Shown here in pieces: positions 10,957-24,900 of a DNA stretch of 64,000 nucleotides (position 1 is the stretch's first letter; each line of letters starts with the position of its first letter). The notes beneath the pieces were generated by a model that was not told where the DNA came from, did no database searches, and worked only from the letters and a program-made list of their open reading frames with translations. The translations under genes and the position numbers were made by a program. Source of the DNA: Sipunculus nudus (lineage: Eukaryota; Annelida; Sipuncula; Golfingiida; Sipunculidae); the NCBI GenBank assembly GCA_026874595.1, contig CM049310.1:5644001-5708000 (forward strand), written 5' to 3'.

Positions 10957-12843
10957 GTAATCCGTAATGTTGCTGAAACCTACCTACCTTCAATCACTGA
11001 GTGAACACGAACAACCCAAGAAATCCACAGTATGCTACCCTTTTATGTTCGGTGTTATTAATTCAAAGAATACACGAGATGCTCAACTCAGAGATACAAA
11101 CGTCATATTGTACACACGTGTTCCTGCAGGGTGTTGTATCCCGTCAGCCTGAATATTCCGCCAAGTGGTGTTCCATTCAGTTACACATAAGTACTCTGAT
11201 TATAGTCAACTGTACCACTGCAAGCTAATATTTAAACTTAACGTCGTGAGAACCTCGGGCGGTTTTAAAAATACCCTTAACTGAAGCCAGTGCTTCTATT
11301 CCTCGTCATCTTTGATAAACGATTTTAATGCTCGGTAACTTTGCGCTGCGCCACGCGTTATTGATCTGGTTGGCGCTACAGGTGCACGTCAGCTGGCGGC
11401 GACCTGTTCACTCATTCCAGTCAATAGACAGCCTCTATTGAACTGCCTCATCAAGCACGCCTCAACTGTCCTGTCACTTCAGGCATCAGTGCTGTAGGGG
11501 CTAAATATAGGGTTAAAAATCCCTGAAGTCCGTCATATGTCTGACTTACCATTAATATCAAATATATACTGTGGTACCTAGGCTATCAAAATAGTATGGG
11601 GCGTATATACTGAATTCCAAAAAATCAGGTATACGGATAAAGTGAAAAGTGCATCATACCGGTTTTTATGACGGTAATTATCGTGATCGTTATTTGAATA
11701 TCCGTATTGTCATAAATTAACTCCCCCCCCCCCCCCGAGTTTCGCCTCGGCCCATATTTCGTTAACGTTTTCTGTAAATTCAAAACGATGTCATCACTGT
11801 GCATACGAAAAAAGAACACGAATTCATATATTGTATATAAGATCCATTTATCGATTGAACGAGATAATTTTCGGTAAATAATTATAATTTTTTATATATC
11901 AATTTTCGGATAAACCGTAGATACGGATAATGGAATCCTTGTGTTTTACCGACCTGAAGGAGGTGGGTGTAACGGAGATATTGCATGAAAAATGTCACAT
12001 AACAAGTTTTTATTGGCGCACAAAACGTGGCTGGAATTGACACAAGGCTGCAATCGTATATTCTAACAACAAATCTTACTAGTATTTGTTCTTTCGTCTC
12101 CAAAATACTTTAAACGATTTCTCAATAGTGGCTGATGATGTTTTATATATTTTTTTACATATTGCGAATGTTTCATAACAATAAATTACACGCAAGTGCG
12201 TGGTTGTGGCGAATTTATCGATTACGTCTGAACTATGTATGAAAATACTCGGGGGTTACGTCCATTTTTAAACAAACTTTTTAAAGTAAGTGGGTAATAC
12301 GGGATATCAAATCTTATTATGGAGTTGAACGGTCACTACGGGTGAAATTGGCTACATATAATGTCGGACACGTGTGTATTCAGCAACATTTTATTTGCAA
12401 AATAAAAATTAATATTCTGCAGTTGAAATGGCACAGTGTCCACATATTCTCAAAATTCCTATAGGAAAATGACGTAGTTATAAAACAAACACATTACACA
12501 CAGCACTAATACAGAAAAATGATCATCTGACTAAAAGAATTAAGCCTACACAGCAGTTCTGACGCATAACAAATTATAATAATCACCTTTACTTGACACA
12601 AACCACGTGATAAGAAAATTGTTCATTTCATCTCCGGTTACGCATTTTATGTAGTTTAAAAAAAATAACATACGAGAAAGGTGAATCTTAAGTTTACCCT
12701 AATTAATAAATGTTTCAAGTAGGAATGACCGATAAAAGTCCTACCGGTATATTATCAAATCTACTGTATATATGTATAATGATATTATTCTCTCATATAA
12801 ATAAAAAGTGACAGCCAACGTTATTATAGTTTCACAGTAAGGC

Positions 12844-12847
<4 letters not shown>
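10957..12847. other. Non-genic AT-rich stretch
   Basis: No coding exon or RNA gene was recognised. There is a C14 run near 11,722-11,736 and a GC-richer patch near 11,340-11,480 without an ORF of note. Confidence 0.5.
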
Positions 12848-12898
<51 letters not shown>

Positions 12899-12962
12899 CT
12901 GTGAAATATCATTCGCCAGAAACATATTTCAGGCCATCGGATTGTCTAATTGTTTGGAAATG

Positions 12963-13006
<44 letters not shown>

Positions 13007-13067
13007 AATAAAAACTGTAAGATGCCTTATATACTTTATATACACACACATACACATATATAAACAC

Positions 13068-13111
<44 letters not shown>
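12848..13111. repeat. Cluster of three (TA)n microsatellites
   Basis: (TA)n followed by (TG)n occupies 12848-12898, (AT)n 12963-13004 and (TA)n 13069-13111, separated by about 60 bases each. The arrays are self-complementary and could extrude as cruciforms. Poly-Tyr/Ile ORFs across them on both strands are not genes. Confidence 0.95.
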
Positions 13112-13114
<3 letters not shown>

Positions 13115-13641
13115 GGGTAAGATGTATCGTATCCTCGGTATAAATATAGTGACGCGTGTAGTTCCGTAAGATGTATCGTCAAATCCTAAGATTCGAGGAT
13201 TAACAGCAGTAAGGTTCCAACAATGATTCAAGCATTACCTATATGGACAAATGGTATCCGCGGATGAAATGAAATTTTTCGGCGTTAAAAAAACAGGAAT
13301 AACTCCATGCGGAAATTAGTCAACATTTTACCCTAGCACGCAAATATAAATATAAATACTGTCATTCACCTATCAAGCAATAAAATGTACTGGACATTAC
13401 TGTTTACTAGCTACAGTCAATATTTAACGCTTGTATTTACATCTATTGTCAGCAGCGTAAAGGCAATGCACTTAAATGTTAAAAGAAAATATTATATAAT
13501 ATCAATGACAATTAAATCATGAAACCCGCAGCTTACATACAGCAATTTATATTAACGTATACAGTTCTGCATATCTATCTATTACTTTGCTCTATATCTA
13601 GATTAAATTAGCTTGGCCTGACAGGCGTAATATAGCTCCAC

Positions 13642-13981
13642 TTGGCCAATAAAAGTAAGTTTCTCAGGTACCGCGCGCGTCAATTTCGATACCCCCACCG
13701 GCTTAAAAAAAATTGATTTTCAGTAGAAATTTACCGATTTGGAGTTCCAGCCGAAAACAAAACAATATATTTTCGACAATACATGTATTATGTTCTGTTA
13801 TGATGTGCTTTTAACGGTTTAGCAAAATAATAATGACCTCCCTGCAAAAAACCTAGATCCGCGCCTGTCATATGGAATATTCACCGAAAATTACAAATAA
13901 AAATGATCATTACAAAAAAAAAGATTAATCCTGCACTGATGTCCGAATAACGTGCCAGAGAACCCAACCTTTTTTATGCCT
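13642..13981. mobile_element. Short inverted-repeat element (GGCC family), copy 3 (diverged)
   Basis: The left end runs GGCCAATAAAAGTAAG then TTCTCAGGTACCG; the right end runs CGTGCCAGAGAACCC then AACCTTTTTTATGCC. These match the ends of 6401-6729 with several changes. The interior keeps the AT-rich body with a CACCGG/CCCACC segment near the left end. There is no ORF. Confidence 0.6.
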
Positions 13982-16900
13982 TGTACCTTCATTGAAGCAA
14001 GAGCTTGATTTGAGGGGAATTGGCCAGTTCAAGTGCTAAAATCATCCACCAGGTGGCCTTTAATACCATTGTCGGAATTGTTTACAAAAATGGTTGATAG
14101 ATGGCAACACTTGCTGGCCCAGGTTATACCATGACGTACATTTGTAACCTGTAGTCGTCCGGTTAATCTTACATTAATGCAGCAGGTGTAGATGTTAATA
14201 CAGAAAGTGTGCTTCATCAACCACACCCTACTTTGAACAGAAGGTCCATAATGTACGATATCATGATGTTCCTAAATTCCCTTTTCCCCTTAATTTATCC
14301 ATACTGACGGATATGCAAATAACCGACGTGTAACCCAATGTTGTTCATATACAGATCTTTTAACAGGAAGAAAATAGGAGAGTCCGGGACGTTCTGGCCA
14401 AACATTTTGGAGAGTCACATGGGATCTTGGAGCGTCCCCAGGGGAAGAGATTTGTGTCAAATTCTGAAGCGATATGTAAAACTAATATATTTTAACAATA
14501 ATATTTTACCCATTTTCGTATCATTATAATCATTAGATATGTCATATATATATAACTATTTGTTTATAATAAAATGTAAAGGTGTGTTTTACATAGTTGA
14601 CTGGTTAGAGGTGGTCTGTAGTGATAAGATACTGCTACAAGAGCTAGCTTTGATCCTCTCGGTCCAACTGTCAGAAATGCGCGCGTCCGATATGACACTT
14701 GTACCCCCAGAACCGAGAGTCCGAAAGAGCTTCAAGGGTCACAGACGCTTACCCCTCGCGTTTCTGAAGGTCCCAGCATAATTCTACTTAAAATCACCAT
14801 TAACAATCGGTTACCATGATATATAATAACACCAACCTTTTTTAGAAGATGAAATAGTGATTGATTGAATATATTTAGCTTTAAAGTAATGTCATTGACT
14901 GCAATTTATATCCGTGTGTGTATGTATGTGTGGTTACAGGAAGATCTTGCACATTTATAGATTTTGCAGAACTGACTCATACTAACATAGAAACTCAATC
15001 TTTGGTTTAGATTATGGATTAAAATAAACTGACATAAATATAATCAAATAATGCAAGCATGAACCATAATAAAATAAAGATTTCTAGTTGTTGGACTAAT
15101 GTTCTCTGGGTGATTGTTTGCACATAATATAATTTGCAGATGTGAGGAAATGATTATTACGGAAACAATCCTGAAAGAACCAAACCATCTTTGGTTAAAA
15201 CACCGAAATAATATATATTATATAAAAAAGAGTGAAAGACTGGCTCTAAAATAAATTATCATTCCTCACTGAAGCAATACATGAGGCACATATGTAATGC
15301 AGGTTCATTAAGCAAAGCTGTGTATATTTATCGGTATGAGTCAAGTGTACAAGACCTGGCATCATGGAGCAGTCTGGACAGGGCGCCCCCTGTTGCATGG
15401 CATAAGAACTAAATCATGACACGGGTAAATGGGCATTTGACACAAGCTGTCTCAGGGAACACAATTTTTTGACATGCGTGAGATTGCAGCTATATATGTA
15501 TAGAAACCCTGCCTACAAAATCAACTTCTTCAATCGCCAGGCCTATTTAAAAAAAATACACACACACAGCATTCCATTCATATAAGCGTCTTATTAAACT
15601 GTTTGACTGAATACACTGTATGTACAAAAATTCTGGTTGGGGGGAAAAGCACCAAATAAGCAGTGTACATCAATCTGCAGTAGCTTAAGCAAAACCTTGT
15701 TTCCATGGTAACATATCAATAACATGGATATATTTAAGCTCAAACATATATGTACATGTATTAAATCTCTGCACAAAAATCCATACATAAACTATATTTA
15801 CAAGGCTTGAAGCTCATAAAATCTAAATGTTGATTCAGATATATCCTGTACTGGTCTTAAAATCTACTGCATTATTAAATTTAAATCTAAAATTGGAGGT
15901 TTTTAGCACCAATGGTTATTACCTAGTATGGGCTTACCTACATACAGTTATCTCAATTGTATCTAAAACAAAGTCCATATATTTCCTATGGTTTGCACAA
16001 TGTCATGCTTCAAGTATTAACAAAGTGCTATTTAGTCATCCATTTAAGAATCATCGTAAATTATATATATTATCCAATTAATTTAGTCATAAAAACCCTA
16101 CAGCAAACCAAAGCACACTTGACAATAAAGATGATAAACATTTATCAACATATATAAAGGACACATTTGGTCTTTGTACTTAGTGTAATAATCATTATGC
16201 TTTGTGCACACTCATTTAGACATCAGCCTTATATACATGGCACATTAATAGTTGAATAAGATTAGGACAGTTACTGAAAAATGGCATACAAAGCAAAAGG
16301 CCCTGTTATGTACATTGCACCAAGATGGTTTAATTAAAGGGCAGTGAACACTTCAAACTTTGTATAAAAACATCAGGCCCTGTCATACAACATCCATATC
16401 ATATTAGTACAATGCTGCCTGTCTGATGCAAATGTGGAGTTAGTAATGATCAAGATATCAGCGTCAAGATATCATCATCAAGATATCATCAGCAATATGC
16501 TTCAAATGCAAATACTGTGTTATACCAGATACGCACATCTCCACTGACGTAAAGCCAGCCACAGACATGGGGATAACATCCCTGTTGTAAGTATTTCACT
16601 GTATATCATATGTATTTAAATATTAATTGTCTTGTTATAATTGTTTCCATATTTATAGACAATGTTATGATAGTAAAACTGCACTTAAATGGCCAAGTCT
16701 GCCATAGTAAGATGGATAACATAATTAGAGGAACAACCACCCCTATGTTTTAAGGACTGTGGAGTTTTTACATGTAGCACACCTGGGGAGGAATAAGCCC
16801 TTCATTTAAAAATGATCGAATATTCAATATTATTAAAAAAATATATTTCTAAAAGTGCACCATATTATAAGCACCAAGTAATGGCAAGCCACTGTTTAGG

Positions 16901-18051
16901 AGGCTTATATAATACTACATGCCAATATGCTTAGATTATATTTAATTTCTTTGTTTTTTCCACTAACATGTTTTTTTTCTATCTTCAAACTGAAATTTTA
17001 CATTTTGATTCAATATAAATAAAAATTCATTTTCAAATGAGAAAGACACATTTTCCAATTAAAATGCTGAGTCATATTTTCAAAGCTAACTATACACATT
17101 ATTCAACTTAATAAATAAATTTTTTCATGATGGGAGCATGGAACATAGAGCCCAATATTTTCAGGTTTATCTTTTAAATGTGTGATCAGAATTCAATGGA
17201 ATGTGTACCAATGTGTGTGGCTGGCGTATGTCTGTGATAAATCAATTGCCATGTCTGGTTAATGTATATATTACACATATTTATATATATATATATAGAT
17301 GCACACATGAATACAAGTAACTCAGATATTGCACCTCTGAATGTCTATCTACAGGAATCTAAAGATGTCTCAAACTGCATAATATTTCTGATACTGCAAC
17401 ATGTTCTTCTACAAGGTAGCAAAGTTTGTGGAAATGCTGAAATTTATTTTTTGGTCTTGTATAACCATAAGTATACTTAAATGAAACCATAACTATTCTA
17501 AAACTATATACGTTGCTCAATACCAAAGACAAGATTTCCAGTCCTCTTTCTTTGTGTACAGAATAATGACTAAAGGGTGCTAATTCAAGTATAACCATAA
17601 CAAAAAATATGCTAAATTTTCCCAATTAATTTTGTTTAAATAAAACTGATGCTAAAACCTTTTGTGTGTACCCTGTGGTAGAACACATTTAGGACTCAAT
17701 ATGGATGGTAATGGACAGAATCGCTGTTCTGGCAGGCTAATATTGACAAATACATTACTTATTTCAAGAATCTTTTATGTATGTGAATAAATGAATAAAT
17801 AATGCAAGTAAAAGTAATCAGTGATCTGATCAATACTGTTTGGAATTGGGTGTCAAGCAGACATTAGTTCCTCCTGCTGACACTAGATGGGAGCATTAAA
17901 CTAAACCATTACCACTATAAACTTTAAATGAGGTGAACTTACTATCTGATATTATCATTTAAGTAAATTCAGTTGGTCATGATTAAACAAGTAATATTTG
18001 ATAATACAATTTACCTTCACCTACTGCAGTGCCTGGCCACTAGTATCCAGC
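13982..18051. other. Non-genic stretch downstream of syntrophin
   Basis: This is AT-rich sequence. It may include distal 3' UTR of the syntrophin transcript if a polyadenylation site below 18,052 is used. I found no supported coding exon or RNA gene; the plus- and minus-strand ORFs of 60-95 codons have chance composition. Confidence 0.5.
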
Positions 18052-18057
18052 TTTATT
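18052..18057 (-). promoter_or_regulatory. Candidate polyadenylation signal for syntrophin
   Basis: AATAAA on the minus strand (TTTATT on plus), the first canonical hexamer found after the stop codon, about 780 bases downstream of it. Other hexamers occur further on, so the used site is unknown. Confidence 0.35.
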
Positions 18058-18837
18058 GCTTTTTAAAATTATTCAAAAAATTATTCAAGAAATGACTATT
18101 AATTCTCATCTTCACCAGACAATGGTGCTACATAATTATTAATGCCTGACTAAAACTTTTGGACCCCTCTGTATGTAGTATTGAGCTTCCATGGCAGCAC
18201 TCTAGTTCCTACCGGGCTGACAAAATGTGGCTTACACCATTCTTACCTGGAAAGCATACATATCATAAGTAATCTATGCATTGTTTGCTTGGTGTTTTAG
18301 TAGGACACTTCCTTGTATATACAGAAATGACTCCAGCAGAGGTCAGGATTAATATATTCATGGTCTGTGTTATACATGAGAACCATATTGTTTGCTATAA
18401 ACCCTGTCAAATTCTGACTTCAAGGTCCCAGCAAGATAAGAAAATAGTCAACTCATATTACAAATGCATAATATTTCTTTACACTCTGCACGACTCTGGA
18501 TCTGACACACTCTGTGGTCTGTACAAGTGACAGGGTGTATAAATAATGAACTCAGATGAACCCAAGATGGCTCCCATCTGTTCTTCAGCAAGAACTTAGC
18601 AGTGCTAAAACAAACATCTTTCCTATTCTCTATAACACTACAGCCATAATTGAGCAGGGTACCAATCTACAAGTGCTCCTCCTACATATGGAGCAGGGAA
18701 ACAGTCTACAGCTGCTCCATCAGTGTACACTATCCTGTGATTGGGAGCCAAAATGGCATTTTTTTCCTGCTGGAAGCTGTCTTGTGTTGCATCCTGTATC
18801 TGAGTATTCTCCGCTGACAGCCCATGCTCGGCTGCTG

Positions 18838-18939
18838 TCATAAGTTCTGCAGGAAGGACGGGTCCACCCCTGCCAGCTTGGCAGACAGGAAGGAGTGCAT
18901 AGCAAACAGTAGAGTCTGGAGATTGTTGCATTCTAATTC
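18838..18939 (-). CDS. SNTG: Gamma-syntrophin exon 13 of those seen (C-terminus, SU domain)
   Basis: The acceptor TTTTACAG|GAATTAG opens a 33-codon phase-0 exon ending in TGA at 18838-18840. Residues 446-478 (ELECNNL..., FAMHSFLSAKLAGVDPSFL) match the conserved syntrophin C-terminal helix. The tail after DPSFLQNL is very short compared with the Ala/Ser/Thr-rich vertebrate tail. Its acceptor abuts a 31-bp tandem array made of similar acceptor sequence. Confidence 0.92.
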   Translation of the reverse strand, partial: ELECNNLQTLLFAMHSFLSAKLAGVDPSFLQNL

Positions 18940-21900
18940 CTGTAAAACAAAAACAAGTCATTATAAGACACAGCCTAACAAAAACAAGTCATTATAAGAC
19001 ACAGCCTAACAAAAACAAGTCATTATAAGACACAGCCTAACAAAAACAAGTCATTATAAGACACAGCCTAACAAAAACAAGTCATTATAAGACACAGCCT
19101 AACAAAAACAAGTCATTATAAGACACAGCCTAACAAAAACAAGTCATTATAAGACATTACTTAAAAAAAACAAGTCATTATAAGACACATCCTAACAAAA
19201 ACAAGTCATTATAAGACACAGCCTAACAAAAACAAGTCATTATAAGACATTACTTAAAAAAAACAAGTCATTATAAGACATAGCTTTACAAAAACAAGTA
19301 ATTATATGACATAGCTTGACAAAAACAAGTAATATGAGACATAGCTTCACAAAAAAGGAATTATATAACATAGCTTAACAAAAACAAGTAATTATATGAC
19401 ATAGCTTCAAATGGGACATTCATAAGAGGTTGCTGAATAAGACAAACACATTTATTGCCATTTTTCTCTCAGCATGACTATTTGGAGATAAATGAACCTA
19501 CATATGAAATATATCATAAATACACTATTATGAATAAAATCACTGCATGAATGAAATTTATCAAGGCATTCTTTACAATACAGTTTCTATAATGACAACT
19601 TACCCGTGTCTCCATCTGTCCAGGAAGTTCACTCTGGAACACGAGTGTCAGCTTTGTGTGACTGTCGTCTGATGATCCCTTCAGTTGGGAGAATTTGTAG
19701 CTCCACATGACATGCTGAAACATTAGTGACAAAAATTATAACACATAATCAAATTTTAGCTGAAGACTGTGATATCAGTTATATATAGATGGATCACTGT
19801 CTATTATTTTTCTTGTCATTTTGTAAGACCAACTGTTTTAGTATGCAATCTTTTCTATTTGAGTTAGAAACATTTAATTTGGTAATCAGACAGGCATACT
19901 GATGGTCTCAATGGATATGTAAATTAAAGCAGGCTACACTGACCTAAATTCTGTGTGCAATGGATCAAAGGCTTTTTCACAACAAAAATCAATAGTAATA
20001 CATAAAATAAGTAAAAAGCATGGACAATGTCATTAAATAACAAACTAAATTTTGATTAATTAATTGATTTGAGGAGTAATGTTTCCAGCACATGGATGAA
20101 GATCCATTATTTGCATCCTACAAAATGAAGAAACTGCTGGAGGAAGAGATTGTTCCCTGAGATCTGAACACAATTTTTACAGTTACAGGCTATATCACCT
20201 TGATGCTGTTATACAAATCATTATGGTTATGCTATGGGAACAGTTATCCAAATAATCACAGGCAAACATTTAGGTTTAGTTTAGTGATAATAACTGGGGC
20301 TATTTCTTCCATCTCTTAAGAGTGAGCAAAATTGGCAGTCACTTTATGGTGCTGCCATCTGATGGCTAAAAGGACAACTAAATCATATATAAAAGAGGCT
20401 AAAGAGATGAACAACACCTGTGACTGGGTACAGTTAACTTATTAGAGGATAATTATCATAGCTTCTGGAAGGAAAATTAGTTGTTAGGCCATAAAAAAAG
20501 GTGTGGTTCTCAGGCACTTTTTTTCAGAAATCAGTGTGTTTTTTATTCCATTTTTGGTATGTTTCGATAAAAATGTCATATGATCAGGGAAAAGCATGAT
20601 AAAAACATAATTTTTTTCTAAACAGATAAAAGCACTACATAACAAAGGAAAAAACTTATTGTATCTTCCTGAAAGATGAAAATCATAAAAAAATTTTGAT
20701 GCAGGGGGGTTAAAATTGATGCGGGGGTGCTTGAGAACCAAACCTTTTATTTTTTTGGCCTTATAGATGTTATATTTTTCAAGTTATAATTATTCATACT
20801 TACTTTAGAGTCTCCGTCATAAAGAGTGAAGCCGTGATTAAGGTCAAGGGTCAAACCAGAGAGTTTACTCCTCCAGCTGCATCCAAACGTCTTACACTGA
20901 AAATGTAGCAACAAACTGAATATACAGAGAATACAGGATTCACACACACAAAGATGAGCATAATATAAAACAAGTGACCCACAGATGATTTAGCTCAGCT
21001 GACTGGAAGATATTCACAAAAGAAATTTTATCATCTGAATGCCAAATTTTATAGGTGGTATCCCCATTCAACTGAAGCAATTAAAGTTCTTCCAAAATCA
21101 GGAAAAAGTTTCATGATAACAAGTCCAGCCATTCCCATGAAATCTAGCCTTTTTGTAGGCAGTCAGCTGAGCTAGAAATGACTATGAATATCTTTGAGGG
21201 ACATCCCTGGATGTCAAGACAGAAGATTCTAGGTCCAACAGTATAAAGTTTTGTGACCTGTCTGACTGTCTGGGTGCTTAAAAATGTTTTAGTCCTGTAA
21301 TATTGGTCACCATATCCTTATTTCAGGTTTCCATTGAGATTGCCAAAGATGTTTGGGTCAGTAGCATGCAAAATATAGGTCACCATGACTGAATTTCAGG
21401 TTTCCATGGAGACTGATGATGCAATATATTCTAGGGCTAGCGAATACAATTTTTTATGCCCATCTGATTATCAGGGTGCTAAAAATCATGCTCTTGGCTC
21501 ATAGTTCACAGAATATAGGTCACCATGACTTAATTTCAGGTTTCAATGCAGATTTACCCAGGACCTGCATGAATGTCATGTTAGAAGACACTAGGCCTCA
21601 CAGATACAATGTGTGCCCAGTCTGACTGACTGGGTGCTCAAAATTATGTTTTTGGCCTGTAAATCACAAAATATAGGTCACCATGACCTAATTTCAAGTT
21701 TAAAGGAGATTTGCCTAGGATCTCCATACAGTTAGAAATTTTGTGCCTTGTTAATGGATGGACTGCTTCATATAAAGGTCTAAAAAAACAGAGAAAAGAA
21801 TGCACGATAATTAGAGAAAATACAGGTGGCACCACCAGTCTTCAGGAAATAATGAAACACTCAATGTTCAATTTGCATGGAAAAAAATCATGGCATCAAT

Positions 21901-24900
21901 GCATTAGTTATTCAGATAATGGAGCTTTTGTATCAAATTTTGAATGATATGGGGGGGGGGGCTTTCAACCCCCATAGCTCAGAGGATATAGGTCAAAGTG
22001 ACCTAACTTCAGGTTTCCAAGAATATTTTTCATGGACCTCTACCAGTTTTCAGTTAGAAGTTTCTAGGTCCAACAGTTACGATTTGTGCCCTGTTAACAG
22101 ACAGATGGACAGACAGACAGACAGACAGACAGAAAGAGAACAAAAAGTGATCGCTTTAGCTCATGACTTTCAGTCAGTTAAGCTAAAGAGTGACCCTCAG
22201 GTCTGGCTTTGGATCTAATGTTCCACAAACATGTGTTACATCAGAAGAACATTGGTGATTCACTCCTATGGCTGAACTTAAGGTCTTGACTCGTACATTT
22301 TTATCTGCCCCTTGCATAAAAACCTGAAATTTGGAAGCATTATATTGCATATCATTCTGATTATAAGGTTATCTGCATCAAATATATGGCAGCTCCACCA
22401 GGCCATGGACCTATCCTTTCATATTTTACAATTTTCCCAAAAATATCTCAGCAGTTTGGTCTTGCACAAGGGGCATTAATTTTTTAGCCATATCATTACA
22501 TATATATTTATTTTATAGAGGACTGACCTGTAAATAAGTGACAGCCTTGAAGTTTGCCCTGTACCAGGCCTTTTCCAGCCTCAGAAGATCCTGTCTTGTC
22601 TCTACGTTCATGTAGTGGCTGGCTCCAGAGCCGTGCTGCAGCAGAAAACAGTGCTGGCGACCATCCTGAAGCTCACTGTCCTGTTAACACAAAAACATCA
22701 CGAGTCAACAAACCAAAGCTAGTAATACCTCTCTACAGAAATTTCTAAATTAGTTTTGGGTTATACTGATCATACTTTTAAGAGGCACTGATTGTGGGTT
22801 AAACTCACAAAAACATAACAAAGAATGTACGTGGTGCCACCAGTATGGGTAAACTACTTAATTTTAACTTTAATTGCAAACCTTAATATTATTAGCAATA
22901 TGGACAAACCTGTTATTGGCCTAAAACAATGAGATTCATGTCCTTTTGGTTTGAGCATAGAAGGAAAGTGTGATGGTGCAAGTCCCACATCACATGCATG
23001 AGACTTGGCATGTATGGGCATTCAAAGCGTTCTGACTGCCTCAGGTAGCCCTACTAACCAAGACAATGTCATCCTGTCAGCCACACCTTCATAGTCAGAA
23101 TTCTAAATTCTGTGATAAACACTGTTGAAAAGTTACACATCACTCCTGTGTGGCCATTCTTATTGGCCGGTCATTGGCTGTTAACAAATCTTCACGTACC
23201 TTCAGTATTCTGAACATACTCTCATATATTTTGTAGGAGTTGTCACAGTTATCCCAGTCTTGTGCTTTTGCCTGTAAAAACAGTATGATGGATACATCTA
23301 TCAAATCTACATTTGTTTCATGGAATGAAATATGTGATTTTCTTTACTCAGATTATTTAACTACCATTCACTGATCTTGACCTAATCATTCAATAATCTT
23401 GATAAAAATATTTGCAAATATATCCACTGTTACATAATGTAATGATCGAAACTGCATGAATATCAATTTTCATGTTTAAGTTAATTTTAAGTCATTAAGT
23501 CATTTATGAACTTTGTAAAAAATAAAAGTTGTTAACAAGGGCATTTTTCAGATACACTGACACATTGACTTACTGGTGGGGTGTTGAACAAGCAAATCTG
23601 TGGACCCTTCAAAACAACAAACTGTGGTTGCCATGTAGCCCAGTGCTTGGTCGGAGATATTCTCTCTGACAACCAGCCCATGTAGACAATCTGAAAAATC
23701 AAAGACAATTGTGAAAAGTTAATTATATAATTCAATAAATTTGTGATGTCTAAGCAGTTAGTATGAAGAGTGAGCCATGAGAGCTAATGGTTCTCAGGGT
23801 ATTTAACTATAAGTCTTGGTAGAAAGGTTTTCAATCTCTTGTTATTCATTCCTGACCTGTTTCTCTACCATATTCAGCCAGAGTGTCATGACCCATGGAT
23901 CTAAGGTAACAATGTATACATCTGGTTTATACTATAGCCTTTTTCTTATAATTAGTAGTAGTAGCAGAAGTAGTTACAGCAGTGGTATAAGTAGCAGCAG
24001 CAGTTATACCAAATTTTTAAATTTATACCTGTTGTGCAGGAGTCAAAAATCTGTTGGAAGACAAAATCTGTAAAAGAGAAAAGAATATATCATTACCAAA
24101 GGTCAAAGTCACATATCATGAATCATGGCTACTCAATGATTCATACCCACAATTCCAGTAATTCATATATTAAATGGAAGATTACTGTTTGAATTTAACC
24201 AAAAAAAATATCTCTGAAAAATATCCTCAAATTAAAATCTTGTATAAATTAATATGGTTACATACACACAAACATAATTTCAATCTTTTTTTTCCAGTTT
24301 TAAAACCTATAATTACTGCCTATGATACATTTTTCCTTTAAACAATCTGTATCAGTACCATGGGCTATAAGTACAATGAATACATTTCTGCATATAATCA
24401 AGAATGTATCAATAATGTATAATACCACAAACCCTATGTATAAAGAGGAACAGTCAGAATCATCTGACTTATGCATTTAATCTTTGCAACTTTGACAACA
24501 GTATCATGTTTATGAAATCACATCTAGGTATGCCAGCTAGACACGCAGACCTTGAAATTAACACAGAGCACAGCTCCTGGCACCTGGTCTAAAGTTTACT
24601 TCTCATTTCAAGCCTACTCAGTACTCACAAATCTATAGTTATGTGCAGACACAGCTTGGCTGAGAGCCTGGAGCCATTCATCAAGTGTCTGTAAATCATC
24701 ACAGTGTAATACTGCTGAGCTTGTGCCCTCTCCGCTCGTCACTTCAACACACACTGACCTGAAGCAAAATGGGAACCAGTCAAATAATGCTACCCTTAAA
24801 GCTACAAGGAAGCTGAGTCTGAATGATTAGTTCATTATCTGGACATTGATTTTTACCAACATTATTATCACAAAGTAAAAGGGCAAATTTAAAATCTTAG

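Noticed and set aside
10594-11004. 136-codon plus-strand ORF rich in Gly and Pro
   Set aside because: It spans the G/C homopolymers of the hAT-like inverted-repeat element and has no conserved domain.
12879-13231. Poly-Tyr/Ile ORFs on both strands
   Set aside because: They are translations of (TA)n and (TG)n microsatellites.
18638-18961. 107-codon minus-strand ORF over the last syntrophin exon
   Set aside because: It is a different frame from the spliced exon, whose own frame matches the syntrophin C-terminus and ends at 18838.
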